Source of the DNA: Chitinophagales bacterium | Lineage (GTDB): Bacteria; Bacteroidota; Bacteroidia; Chitinophagales; UBA10324 | DNA length: 13,014 bases | Assembly: GCA_026786335.1 (NCBI GenBank) | Contig: JAJAYG010000485.1 | Span: 1 to 13,014 of the forward strand | Direction of reading: 5' to 3' | Notes under the pieces: model-generated | Told to the model about the DNA's origin: nothing | The model's input: only the letters and a program-made list of their open reading frames with translations | Databases searched by the model: none | Made by a program: the position numbers and the translations under genes | Shown: piece after piece, positions 7,204 to 13,014 of the stretch | Position numbering within the stretch: position 1 is the stretch's first letter | Layout of the letters: each line of letters opens with the position of its first letter

Positions 7204-7947
7204 TTAAATTTTTTCTGCAATCAAAATCATGCGCTCCGATTTTAATGGATCAAAAGAATGCAATTGATAATCACCGAAAATATTTTTTACCTGTAGGTTA
7301 TTTGCAGTAAAGTAGCGTTCAAAATCTTGGAGCTGCAATGCCTGCACTCTTTCTTCAAATTCAAATTCCTTTTCACCATCAATGATCAAAATTTTTTTGA
7401 CAATCACATTTTCCTCTAAAAATTTTTTGATAGTGAACTGAATTCCTTCTCTAAAGACTTGCTGCTCTTGAATAATTTCAGCAATCACTTTCTTGCTGTT
7501 GAAAAAGTCAATCACCAGTTTTCCTCCAATCTTCAATGAATTACTGAGCGCACGAATTGCTTTAAGATTATCTTTTTCATTATTGAAATATCCAAAGCTG
7601 GTAAACAAATTAAACGCAGCATCAAAATAATTTACATAGAACGATTCGCGCATATCATGCCTGAAAAATGTAAGGTGCTCCGATTCGTTACAGCTTGCCT
7701 GAAGAATATTTTTTTTAGAAAGATCAATTCCTAAAACATAAAAATCATGAGCAGCAAATGACTGTGAATAGCGGCCTGTTCCGCAAGCAACATCCAAAAC
7801 ATTTGATTCAGTTGCCAATTTTAAATGGCTGAGCAATGATTCAACAAATTGATCCGCTTCATTTTCATTTCTGTTTTGATAAAGTAAATGATAGTAAGGC
7901 GAATCGAACCAGGTCTCGAACCATTCTTGTTTTTGCTGAGGGACCAT
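7204..7947 (-). CDS. Class I SAM-dependent methyltransferase
   Basis: A 247-residue cytoplasmic methyltransferase of the Rossmann-like class I fold. Motif I is VLDVACGTGRYS (residues 50-61), which binds SAM. The acidic residue after strand 2 is D75 in GIDLS, motif II-like HDMR is at 97-100, the FNLFTSFGYF strand is at 112-121, and GGKLVIDFFN at 141-150. The C-terminal ~90 residues form a variable lid with a beta-rich insertion. This is the Methyltransf_25/11-like type, for which the acceptor cannot be predicted from sequence. It lies between the GNAT gene (73 bp upstream) and PAP2 (47 bp downstream) on the same strand. The gaps make a tight operon uncertain, and a possible own promoter (TATCTTCG at 7981-7988) precedes it. 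Confidence 0.88.
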   Translation of the reverse strand: MVPQQKQEWFETWFDSPYYHLLYQNRNENEADQFVESLLSHLKLATESNVLDVACGTGRYSQSFAAHDFYVLGIDLSKKNILQASCNESEHLTFFRHDMRESFYVNYFDAAFNLFTSFGYFNNEKDNLKAIRALSNSLKIGGKLVIDFFNSKKVIAEIIQEQQVFREGIQFTIKKFLEENVIVKKILIIDGEKEFEFEERVQALQLQDFERYFTANNLQVKNIFGDYQLHSFDPLKSERMILIAEKI

Positions 7948-7980
7948 TGAAATGTTGATGAAATTAGTTGGGTGTGATTG

Positions 7981-7988
7981 CGAAGATA
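7981..7988 (-). promoter_or_regulatory. Possible -7 element of the methyltransferase gene
   Basis: The minus-strand TATCTTCG (one mismatch to TAnnTTTG), followed by CA, lies 33 bases upstream of the ATG at 7947. A -33 TTTG is not evident. Confidence 0.3.
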
Positions 7989-8020
7989 CAATTGAGATGA
8001 CCGAATTAAAAACCTCACAA

Positions 8021-8560
8021 TTAATTTTTAGTTAATCTGAAATTGACTTTTTGGAGTCTCATAAATTGCTGATCGGTGTATTGATCTCCCACTTTAAAAT
8101 AATTTTCTTCAACCGCATATTTTACAAAACCCGCTTTCTCGTATAAGTGAATTGCTGTTGTGTTATTTTTTACAACACTTAGTGTAAGTTCTTCAAGTGT
8201 TTCATCAGAAAAACATTTCTCTATAATAAATTTCAATAACCTGCTGCCAATATTTTTAGCCTCATGTTCTTTTCTCACAAACATCTGAACAATTTCACCT
8301 TTGTGTTTTGTTTTCATTCTTGTTTTTCTTTCAAAACCAACAATGCCAATCAAATTATTTTCAAAAAATGCACCAGCCATAAAATGAAGTTCATGTTGTT
8401 TTTTAATCCAATCTTCCCATTTTAATTTTTTAATCGCTGCTTCTTCAATGATTGTAGTCCCGAATTTTTCGGGACAGGTTTCTAAACACAACAGCCGAAG
8501 GTTTCGGTATTGTTTTGAGTGAATGGGTTCCAGAATTTGAATTGTTATTTCAGTTGTCAT
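8021..8560 (-). CDS. GNAT-family N-acetyltransferase
   Basis: A 179-residue acetyl-CoA-dependent acyltransferase. The N terminus follows the usual pattern of the family (LRLLCLETCPEKFGTT, residues 21-36). The core strands are FMAGAFFENNLIGIVGFE (60-77). Motif A is VQMFVRKEHEAKNIGSRLL (91-109), the pyrophosphate-binding loop in a degenerate form (AKNIGS instead of RGxGIG). Motif B is NTTAIHLYEKAGFVKY (133-148), typical of RimI-like and small-molecule GNATs. The substrate is unknown. A perfect 8-bp inverted repeat lies inside its early codons. It is the first gene of the minus-strand train and is divergent from glmM across 141 bp. Confidence 0.87.
   Translation of the reverse strand: MTTEITIQILEPIHSKQYRNLRLLCLETCPEKFGTTIIEEAAIKKLKWEDWIKKQHELHFMAGAFFENNLIGIVGFERKTRMKTKHKGEIVQMFVRKEHEAKNIGSRLLKFIIEKCFSDETLEELTLSVVKNNTTAIHLYEKAGFVKYAVEENYFKVGDQYTDQQFMRLQKVNFRLTKN
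8457..8475. repeat. Perfect inverted repeat inside the GNAT coding sequence
   Basis: GTCCCGAA and TTCGGGAC form an 8-bp stem with a TTT loop, within codons 29-35 of the acetyltransferase. Short GTCCCGAA-type palindromes resemble dispersed palindromic elements of bacterial genomes. The encoded residues (PEKFGT) still fit the GNAT pattern. Confidence 0.6.
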
Positions 8561-8655
8561 TGCAATTGAAAATTATTTCGGTGAATGTATTGTCATGCCT
8601 TTCAAAAAAATAACAATTCAAATTCTTAATCTAAATTTTCATTCTTGAATTTGGC

Positions 8656-8663
8656 TATTTTCG
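8656..8663 (+). promoter_or_regulatory. Likely -7 element of glmM
   Basis: TATTTTCG followed by CACC resembles the Bacteroidota TAnnTTTG element (one mismatch) with its common downstream CACC context. It lies 38 bases before the ATG at 8702 and supports that start over the in-frame ATG at 8645, which would be upstream of the transcript. Confidence 0.4.
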
Positions 8664-8701
8664 CACCCTTCATTTTATCAAATACAAAGGCAAAAAATAA
8701 G

Positions 8702-10102
8702 ATGCCACTCATAAAATCAATCTCAGGTATTCGCGGAACCATTGGCGGCAAGCAAGGTGATAATCTTACGCCCGAAGATGTTGTAAAATTTACTGCCGCT
8801 TTTGCAGTGTGGGCAATGAAGAAGAGTACTAAAAGGAAAATGGTGATCGGTCGCGATGCACGAATCTCGGGTGCAATTATTTCTTCGCTTGTAACTGCAA
8901 CTTTGCAATCGCTCGGCATTGGTGTAATTGATCTTGGCCTTTCAACTACGCCAACTGTTGAGATAGCTGTTGTTGATCACGATTGCGCAGGCGGCATCAT
9001 CATTACTGCCAGCCACAATCCAATGCAATGGAATGCATTGAAGTTGCTGAATCACAAAGGAGAATTTATTAATGAGGCTGAAGGGAAGGAAGTGTTGCGC
9101 TTGGCTGATGCAGGAAATTTTTTCTTTGCCGAAGTTTTATCACTTGGCAATTTCGTGCGCGATGAAAACGGAATTGAAAACCACATTAAAAAAATTCTTG
9201 CGTTGCCATTGGTGAATGCGGAAGCCATTAAGAAAAAGAAATTTAAAATTGTGGTGGATGCAGTAAATTCTACAGGGGGAATTGCTGTTCCCGAATTGTT
9301 GAAAGCATTGGGTGTTAAAGAAGTGATTGAACTCAATTGCGAACCCACCGGAAAATTTGCTCACAACCCCGAACCCCTTGCAGAGAATTTAGTTGGGTTG
9401 GCTCATCTCGTAAAATTTCACAAAGCCGATTTGGGTTTTGCTGTTGACCCCGATGTTGACCGCCTCGCAATTGTGAATGATGATGGAAGTATGTTTGGTG
9501 AAGAATACACACTCGTTGCTGTTGCAGATTATGTACTTAAGAATGTAAAGGGAGCAGGTGAGCGCAACACAGTTTCAAATCTTTCTTCCACAAGAGCATT
9601 AAAAGATATTACACTCAAAGCGGGCGGAAAATATTTTGCAACTGCTGTAGGCGAAGTAAATGTGGTTACCAAAATGAAAGAAGCTAAAGCAGTAATCGGC
9701 GGCGAAGGAAATGGCGGTGTAATTTATCCTGAGTTCCATTACGGTCGCGATGCAATGGTTGGCATTGCTTTGTTTCTCTCGCATCTTGCAACATCAGGTA
9801 AAACCTGCACGGTGCTGCGAAGTGATTATCCGAATTATGTGATCTCGAAAAATAAAATTCAGTTAACACCCGAAGTAAATATTGACCGCATTCTAAAAGC
9901 GGTGGAGAAAAAATATTCAAAGCAACCCATCAATACCGAAGACGGATTAAAGATTGAATTCGATGGTGATTGGGTGCACCTGCGAAAATCAAATACTGAA
10001 CCCATCATCAGAATTTATTCCGAAAGCAGCCACGAAACCACTGCGAATAAACTGGCAGAAAAAATAATGGAAGACATTAAAGGGTTGATGAAGGAAGGAT
10101 AA
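8702..10102 (+). CDS. glmM: Phosphoglucosamine mutase (alpha-D-phosphohexomutase family)
   Basis: Converts glucosamine-6-phosphate to glucosamine-1-phosphate, feeding UDP-GlcNAc for peptidoglycan and lipopolysaccharide. It has 466 residues from the ATG at 8702, chosen because MPLIKSISGIRGTIGG is the family N terminus; a frame extension to 8645 adds 19 unrelated residues. The four domain signatures appear in order: active-site phosphoserine loop TASHNP (Ser104), Mg-binding loop DPDVDR (D249, D251, D253), sugar-binding GGEGNGG (E335), and C-terminal phosphate loop RKSNTEP (428-434). The Bacteroidota form is annotated as GlmM, but related phosphomannomutase/phosphoglucomutase activity cannot be excluded. 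It is divergent from the GNAT gene. The promoter of the downstream toxin-antitoxin module straddles its 3' end. Confidence 0.92.
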   Translation: MPLIKSISGIRGTIGGKQGDNLTPEDVVKFTAAFAVWAMKKSTKRKMVIGRDARISGAIISSLVTATLQSLGIGVIDLGLSTTPTVEIAVVDHDCAGGIIITASHNPMQWNALKLLNHKGEFINEAEGKEVLRLADAGNFFFAEVLSLGNFVRDENGIENHIKKILALPLVNAEAIKKKKFKIVVDAVNSTGGIAVPELLKALGVKEVIELNCEPTGKFAHNPEPLAENLVGLAHLVKFHKADLGFAVDPDVDRLAIVNDDGSMFGEEYTLVAVADYVLKNVKGAGERNTVSNLSSTRALKDITLKAGGKYFATAVGEVNVVTKMKEAKAVIGGEGNGGVIYPEFHYGRDAMVGIALFLSHLATSGKTCTVLRSDYPNYVISKNKIQLTPEVNIDRILKAVEKKYSKQPINTEDGLKIEFDGDWVHLRKSNTEPIIRIYSESSHETTANKLAEKIMEDIKGLMKEG

Positions 10103-10116
10103 TTTCCGTATCTTTG
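10085..10116 (+). promoter_or_regulatory. Consensus Bacteroidota promoter of the antitoxin-toxin module
   Basis: TTG at 10085-10087 and TATCTTTG at 10109-10116 are separated by 21 bases, in line with the Bacteroidota -33/-7 pattern (TTTG, about 19-21 nt, TAnnTTTG). The -7 box matches fully. The -33 box overlaps the last codons of glmM, and the antitoxin ATG lies 18 bases after the -7 box, so the module has its own promoter with a short leader. Confidence 0.65.
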
Positions 10117-10134
10117 TAAAAAATCATACGTGCA

Positions 10135-10386
10135 ATGACAACTAAACTAACGCTTACAGTAGAACAGTCAACAATCAATCGGGCAAAGCGGTATGCAAAA
10201 AATAACGGAAGAAGTTTGTCAGATATGGTAGAGTGTTATTTGGAGCAGGTGGCAAAAAAAGAGATAAGTTCTGAAAGTGAAATGCCTGCTGATCTGAAAA
10301 AATTATTCGGGGCTGTAAGAATGCCTGTTAGTTTAAACCATAAAAAAGAGATCAGAAAAATTCTTATAAGTAAATACATGAAATGA
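10135..10386 (+). CDS. Antitoxin-like protein (DUF6364-type, probable ribbon-helix-helix)
   Basis: An 83-residue small basic protein. Its start, TTKLTLTVEQSTINRAKRYAKNNGRSLSDMVECYLEQV, is the pattern of DUF6364-type antitoxins: a short beta strand followed by two helices, as in ribbon-helix-helix DNA-binding folds. The C-terminal part (residues 50-83) probably wraps the toxin. Its TGA overlaps the ATG of the PIN-domain gene by 4 nt (ATGA), the classical antitoxin-then-toxin order with translational coupling. Such antitoxins usually neutralise the toxin and repress their own promoter; the promoter just upstream would be the target. The family assignment is from pattern memory, while the antitoxin role follows from context and is strong. 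Confidence 0.82.
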   Translation: MTTKLTLTVEQSTINRAKRYAKNNGRSLSDMVECYLEQVAKKEISSESEMPADLKKLFGAVRMPVSLNHKKEIRKILISKYMK

Positions 10387-10796
10387 TAAAGGTTTTTATT
10401 GATACTGATGTAATTATTGATTTTTTAGGTGACAGAAAACCGTTTTCGAAACACGCACAAGAAATTTTTATGATGTCTTATAGAAAACAGATTCAACTAT
10501 TTACATCAAGTAACAGCATTACAACAGGATTTTATCTTCTTTGCAAAATGGCGAATGAAAAAAAATCACGAGAACTAATTTACGGGTTGTTAAAATACAT
10601 GAGTGTGATTCCCATAACTGAAAAAATCCTTGTTCAGGCATTAAACTCTTCGTTCAAAGATTTTGAAGATGCTGTTCAGCATTATGCTGCTCACACAGAA
10701 ACAGGAATTAAAACAATTGTAACACGCAACTTGCGTGACTTTGCTAAAAGTACCCTGCTAATTAATAGCCCCGAAGAGTTTGTGTTCAATAACTAA
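10383..10796 (+). CDS. PIN-domain ribonuclease toxin (VapC-like)
   Basis: A 137-residue protein with the PIN fold, predicted to be a Mg-dependent endoribonuclease that cuts RNA when freed from its antitoxin. The N terminus is KVFIDTDVIIDFL with Asp7 (first metal ligand) and Asp13. The second acidic cluster is FKDFEDAVQH (D93, E95, D96), and the C-terminal motif is TRNLRDF (D119), which ends in the typical SPEEFV tail. The usual central Glu of VapC is not obvious; the region TSSNSITTGFYLL (41-53) carries Asn44 instead, as happens in this Bacteroidota subgroup as far as I recall. It is encoded directly after, and overlapping, the antitoxin. The RNA target cannot be predicted. Confidence 0.88.
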   Translation: MIKVFIDTDVIIDFLGDRKPFSKHAQEIFMMSYRKQIQLFTSSNSITTGFYLLCKMANEKKSRELIYGLLKYMSVIPITEKILVQALNSSFKDFEDAVQHYAAHTETGIKTIVTRNLRDFAKSTLLINSPEEFVFNN

Positions 10797-10807
10797 ATTA
10801 AAATTTT

Positions 10808-11953
10808 ATGAGAATCTACTTCGACAATGCCGCCACCACCGCCATCGATCGGGAAGTAATTGACGAAATGCTGCCATTTATGGAATCGCATTTCGGCAAT
10901 CCTTCAGCCATTCATTATTATGGAAGAGAAACAAGAGCCGCCATTGAGAGAGCAAGAAAAACAGTTGCCAAATATTTGAACTGCACGCCTGGAGAAATAT
11001 TTTTTACCAGCGGCGGAACCGAAGCAAATAACATGGCGATTCGCTGTGCAGTGAAGGCATACCATCTCAAACACATCATCACTTCACCCATCGAGCATCA
11101 TTGTGTTTTGCACACAACACAAGCTTTGGAGAAAGAAGGGATTGTTCAGTTACACTTCGTAAAGGTGGATGAGAAAGGAAGATTTGATTTGAACCATCTT
11201 AACGAGTTGCTGCAAAAAATTAGCGAGCGATGTTTGGTTACGCTCATGCATGCGAACAATGAGATTGGGACCAAGATGGACATCAACACAGTGGGAGAAA
11301 TCTGCAAAAAGCACAATGCAGTATTTCACAGCGACTCTGTTCAAACCGTAGCGCATTTTCCTTTCGATCTAAAAAATATTCCTGTTCATTTCATTAGCGG
11401 AGCGGCGCATAAATTTCACGGGCCAAAAGGAACAGGGTTTCTTTATATCAACCACGCAATAAAAATTTCGCCCATGATTTTTGGCGGCGCGCAGGAAAGA
11501 AATATGAGAGCAGGAACCGAAAATGTTTATGGAATCATCGGCCTTGCAAAAGCATTAGAGATCGGTTATGAAAACCTGGAAACTACCAAGCAGCACATCA
11601 AAGGAATCAAGAATTATATGATCGATTCTTTACAAAAAAATTTCCCTGATGTTATATTCAATGGCGATCTTGAAAATTCTTTGTACACAGTATTGAATGT
11701 TTCATTTCCCATGAATAACAAATCACAAATGGTACTCTTCAATCTCGACATGGCAGGCATTTGTGCATCATCGGGTTCTGCCTGTTCAAGCGGCAGCAAT
11801 GAAAACTCGCACGTGCTTACTGCGATTAAAGCTGATACCAATCGCGTTGCAGTTCGCTTTTCATTTTCAAAATACAACACCAAAGAGGAAGTAGATGTGG
11901 TGGTTGCGAAGTTGAATGAGTTGGTGAGAGTTCCCGAGGTGGTTTCTAATTAA
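10808..11953 (+). CDS. Cysteine desulfurase (NifS/IscS-like, class V aminotransferase fold)
   Basis: A PLP enzyme that takes sulfur from cysteine to form an enzyme persulfide for Fe-S clusters, thiolated tRNA or other sulfur carriers. At 381 residues it is full length. It starts IYFDNAATT and has FGNPSAIHYYGR, SGGTEANN (68-75), the IEHHCVL histidine (H97), HSDSVQT (D176, Q179), and the Schiff-base lysine in SGAAHKFHGPKG (Lys202). The RNMRAGTENV phosphate segment is present. The catalytic loop SSGSACSSGSNENSHVL has Cys326 with the long flexible loop of group I (NifS/IscS) enzymes rather than SufS. It begins 11 bp after the PIN toxin, probably by chance of insertion of the module, and could be partly read through from it. 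No IscU or other Isc gene is adjacent, so which of the IscS/NifS roles it plays is open. Confidence 0.93.
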   Translation: MRIYFDNAATTAIDREVIDEMLPFMESHFGNPSAIHYYGRETRAAIERARKTVAKYLNCTPGEIFFTSGGTEANNMAIRCAVKAYHLKHIITSPIEHHCVLHTTQALEKEGIVQLHFVKVDEKGRFDLNHLNELLQKISERCLVTLMHANNEIGTKMDINTVGEICKKHNAVFHSDSVQTVAHFPFDLKNIPVHFISGAAHKFHGPKGTGFLYINHAIKISPMIFGGAQERNMRAGTENVYGIIGLAKALEIGYENLETTKQHIKGIKNYMIDSLQKNFPDVIFNGDLENSLYTVLNVSFPMNNKSQMVLFNLDMAGICASSGSACSSGSNENSHVLTAIKADTNRVAVRFSFSKYNTKEEVDVVVAKLNELVRVPEVVSN

Positions 11954-12155
11954 AAAATCATTTTTAAAAAAACCTAAGTAGATCATTCTAAATAGTTGCT
12001 GCGTAAATCTGCGAGTAAGCGGACGGGCTAAATGACAACCGGTTAAGGAATAAAAACAAAAATACTGACGTTAAAGTTGGTAAACCAAGACCTTACTTGA
12101 AACTGAAAATTGACTTTAAGAATATTAATGGCATTCAATAAATTGACTAGTAAAT

Positions 12156-12659
12156 ATGAAGACCAAAATTAACGTATCAACAATCTACGAATGCACTTTG
12201 GAGAGGGCTTTTAAAACACCTTTGCTTTGTGATGTTTCAAAAGTTCACACAGGTTACGGCATTATGCCGAAGGTGACGCATTGCACTAATGACGAAAACT
12301 GGGGACAAGAAGGTTCCAGTAAAAAAGTATTTGTTGCCAAATCCCTGAGTCAAAAAGGCGGTTTTGCTTCGGTTGACAAAGTGTTAGAACGGATAGAAAA
12401 CAAATACTGGAAATTTGAAGTGTGTGATTTTCAATCATGGATGTTAGGATTTTCAAAATTTGAAGGCGAATGGCAAACAACAGAAATTGAAAACAATAAA
12501 ATTTTGGTAGACTATTCCTATACTTTGCATTCCGACGTTGCCATACTCTATCCTATCAACTGGTTGTTTGCAAATACGTTTTGGAAGACTTACATGAAAA
12601 GAGTTTTAGAAAACGTAAGACAAATGGCTTATAACAATGAACCTTATAAGTATAAATAG
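12156..12659 (+). CDS. SRPBCC-fold (polyketide cyclase/START-like) protein
   Basis: A 167-residue soluble protein with no signal peptide or membrane segment. The order of elements fits an SRPBCC helix-grip fold: an N-terminal strand KINVSTIYECTLERAFKTP, a mid-part with alternating strands (KVFVAKSL, WKFEVCDF, EGEWQTTEIENNKILVDYSYTLH), and a long C-terminal helix (FWKTYMKRVLENVRQMAYN, about residues 142-160). Members of this fold bind hydrophobic ligands, and no catalytic residue can be named. The assignment is by fold pattern, so the ligand is unknown. The gene stands alone, 202 bp after the cysteine desulfurase. That gap (11954-12155) is AT-rich with no ORF or clear promoter. It is the last gene before the composition break. 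Confidence 0.72.
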   Translation: MKTKINVSTIYECTLERAFKTPLLCDVSKVHTGYGIMPKVTHCTNDENWGQEGSSKKVFVAKSLSQKGGFASVDKVLERIENKYWKFEVCDFQSWMLGFSKFEGEWQTTEIENNKILVDYSYTLHSDVAILYPINWLFANTFWKTYMKRVLENVRQMAYNNEPYKYK

Positions 12660-12689
12660 AAAATCCCGAACCGATCTGAGGGAAACAAT

Positions 12690-12725
12690 TTAATATTACA
12701 AACCAACCAAAAATTCCATCACATC
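12690..12725. other. Abrupt composition breakpoint (possible chimeric join)
   Basis: Hand counts give about 27% G+C for 12601-12660, 35% for 12661-12720 and about 58% for 12721-12900. Codon choice switches from AT-ending to C/G-ending at the same place. No direct repeat, terminal inverted repeat or tRNA is seen at the join that would mark a mobile element. Confidence 0.65.
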
Positions 12726-13014
12726 AACACCATCGGCATGCGATTTGGCGGTCGCGACCAGATGAGAAATTGCGCCCGGTCTAACACGATCATCGGCGTC
12801 GACAAACCAGAGGAATTTGCCGCGCGCGTGCTGAAGTCCAAGGTTGCGCGTGGCAGCGACACCGCGATTGGCGTTGTCGGCATGATTGAGCACGGTCATG
12901 CGCGCGTCACGCGCGGCCCATTGCGAGAGCTGTCCCGCGCTGTCGTCCGTTGAGCCATCGTTGACGACGATTATTTCAATATCGCGAAAGTCCTGAGTAC
13001 AGAGTCTGTCCAGA
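12696..13014 (-). CDS. Glycosyltransferase family 2 fragment of foreign composition
   Basis: Part of a GT-A fold sugar transferase that would use a nucleotide-diphospho-sugar donor, typically for polysaccharide or glycan synthesis. The frame is open from the right edge to TAA at 12696-12698, about 105 residues, with no start in the window. It has the GT2 nucleotide-binding strand IEIIVVNDGSTDDS, the NANRGVAATRNLGL helix, and the metal-binding DxD segment FVDADDRVRPGA. It ends MEFLVGL soon after, well short of the rest of a GT2 domain, so the C terminus is lost. GC-rich codons (GCC, CGC, GTC, CTC) contrast with every other gene here. Either an assembly chimera or an insertion that truncated the gene; the last few codons are AT-rich and probably come from the join. 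Confidence 0.85.
   Translation of the reverse strand, partial: LDRLCTQDFRDIEIIVVNDGSTDDSAGQLSQWAARDARMTVLNHADNANRGVAATRNLGLQHARGKFLWFVDADDRVRPGAISHLVATAKSHADGVDVMEFLVGL

Noticed and set aside
8645..8701. Upstream start for glmM, adding 19 residues
   Set aside because: The added residues have no family match, and the start would lie upstream of the likely -7 element at 8656-8663.
11999..12013. CTGCG-TAAAT-CTGCG direct repeat as an attachment site or array
   Set aside because: Only two 5-bp copies and no further unit; too short to mean anything without genome context.
12738..12953. Plus-strand ORF in the GC-rich end
   Set aside because: It is the antisense shadow of the GT2 frame, which has clear motifs on the minus strand.

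Overview
The window looks like chromosomal DNA from a member of the Bacteroidota, probably of the Chitinophagaceae/Sphingobacteriales kind. The evidence is AT-rich DNA, start codons without Shine-Dalgarno sequences, promoter elements of the TAnnTTTG type, a secreted protein with a type IX secretion (T9SS) C-terminal sorting domain, and two lipoproteins with short lipobox signals. The genes are mostly housekeeping or small accessory functions. I found no phage, IS, CRISPR, rRNA or tRNA gene. The last ~300 bases are different: GC-rich and proteobacterial in style, probably a mis-joined sequence or a foreign insertion.

Layout: (1) 1-1809, minus strand: a TPR lipoprotein followed by the N-terminal half of thrS, which is interrupted by an in-frame TGA and runs off the left edge. 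(2) 1810-2189: a divergent intergenic region. (3) 2190-5066, plus strand: a T9SS-secreted beta-propeller protein with a strong intrinsic terminator, then a TolB-like propeller lipoprotein. (4) 5070-8560, minus strand: a loose gene train of GNAT acetyltransferase, SAM methyltransferase, PAP2 phosphatase, ZIP metal transporter (the last two overlap by 4 nt) and an enoyl-CoA hydratase split by an in-frame TAG. (5) 8702-11953, plus strand: glmM, a two-gene antitoxin/PIN-toxin module with its own consensus Bacteroidota promoter, and a cysteine desulfurase. (6) 12156-12659: an SRPBCC-fold protein. (7) about 12700-13014, minus strand: a fragment of a GT2 glycosyltransferase of foreign composition.

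There is no single pathway. The coherent units are the toxin-antitoxin pair between glmM and the cysteine desulfurase, the coupled ZIP/PAP2 pair, and two consecutive but unrelated propeller proteins exported to the cell surface or periplasm. The most notable anomalies are two isolated nonsense codons in otherwise intact, highly conserved genes (thrS and enoyl-CoA hydratase), a TTG start on the PAP2 gene, and the composition break near 12.7 kb. Together they make sequence or assembly error the leading explanation. I do not see convincing evidence for a new defence or other multi-gene system.
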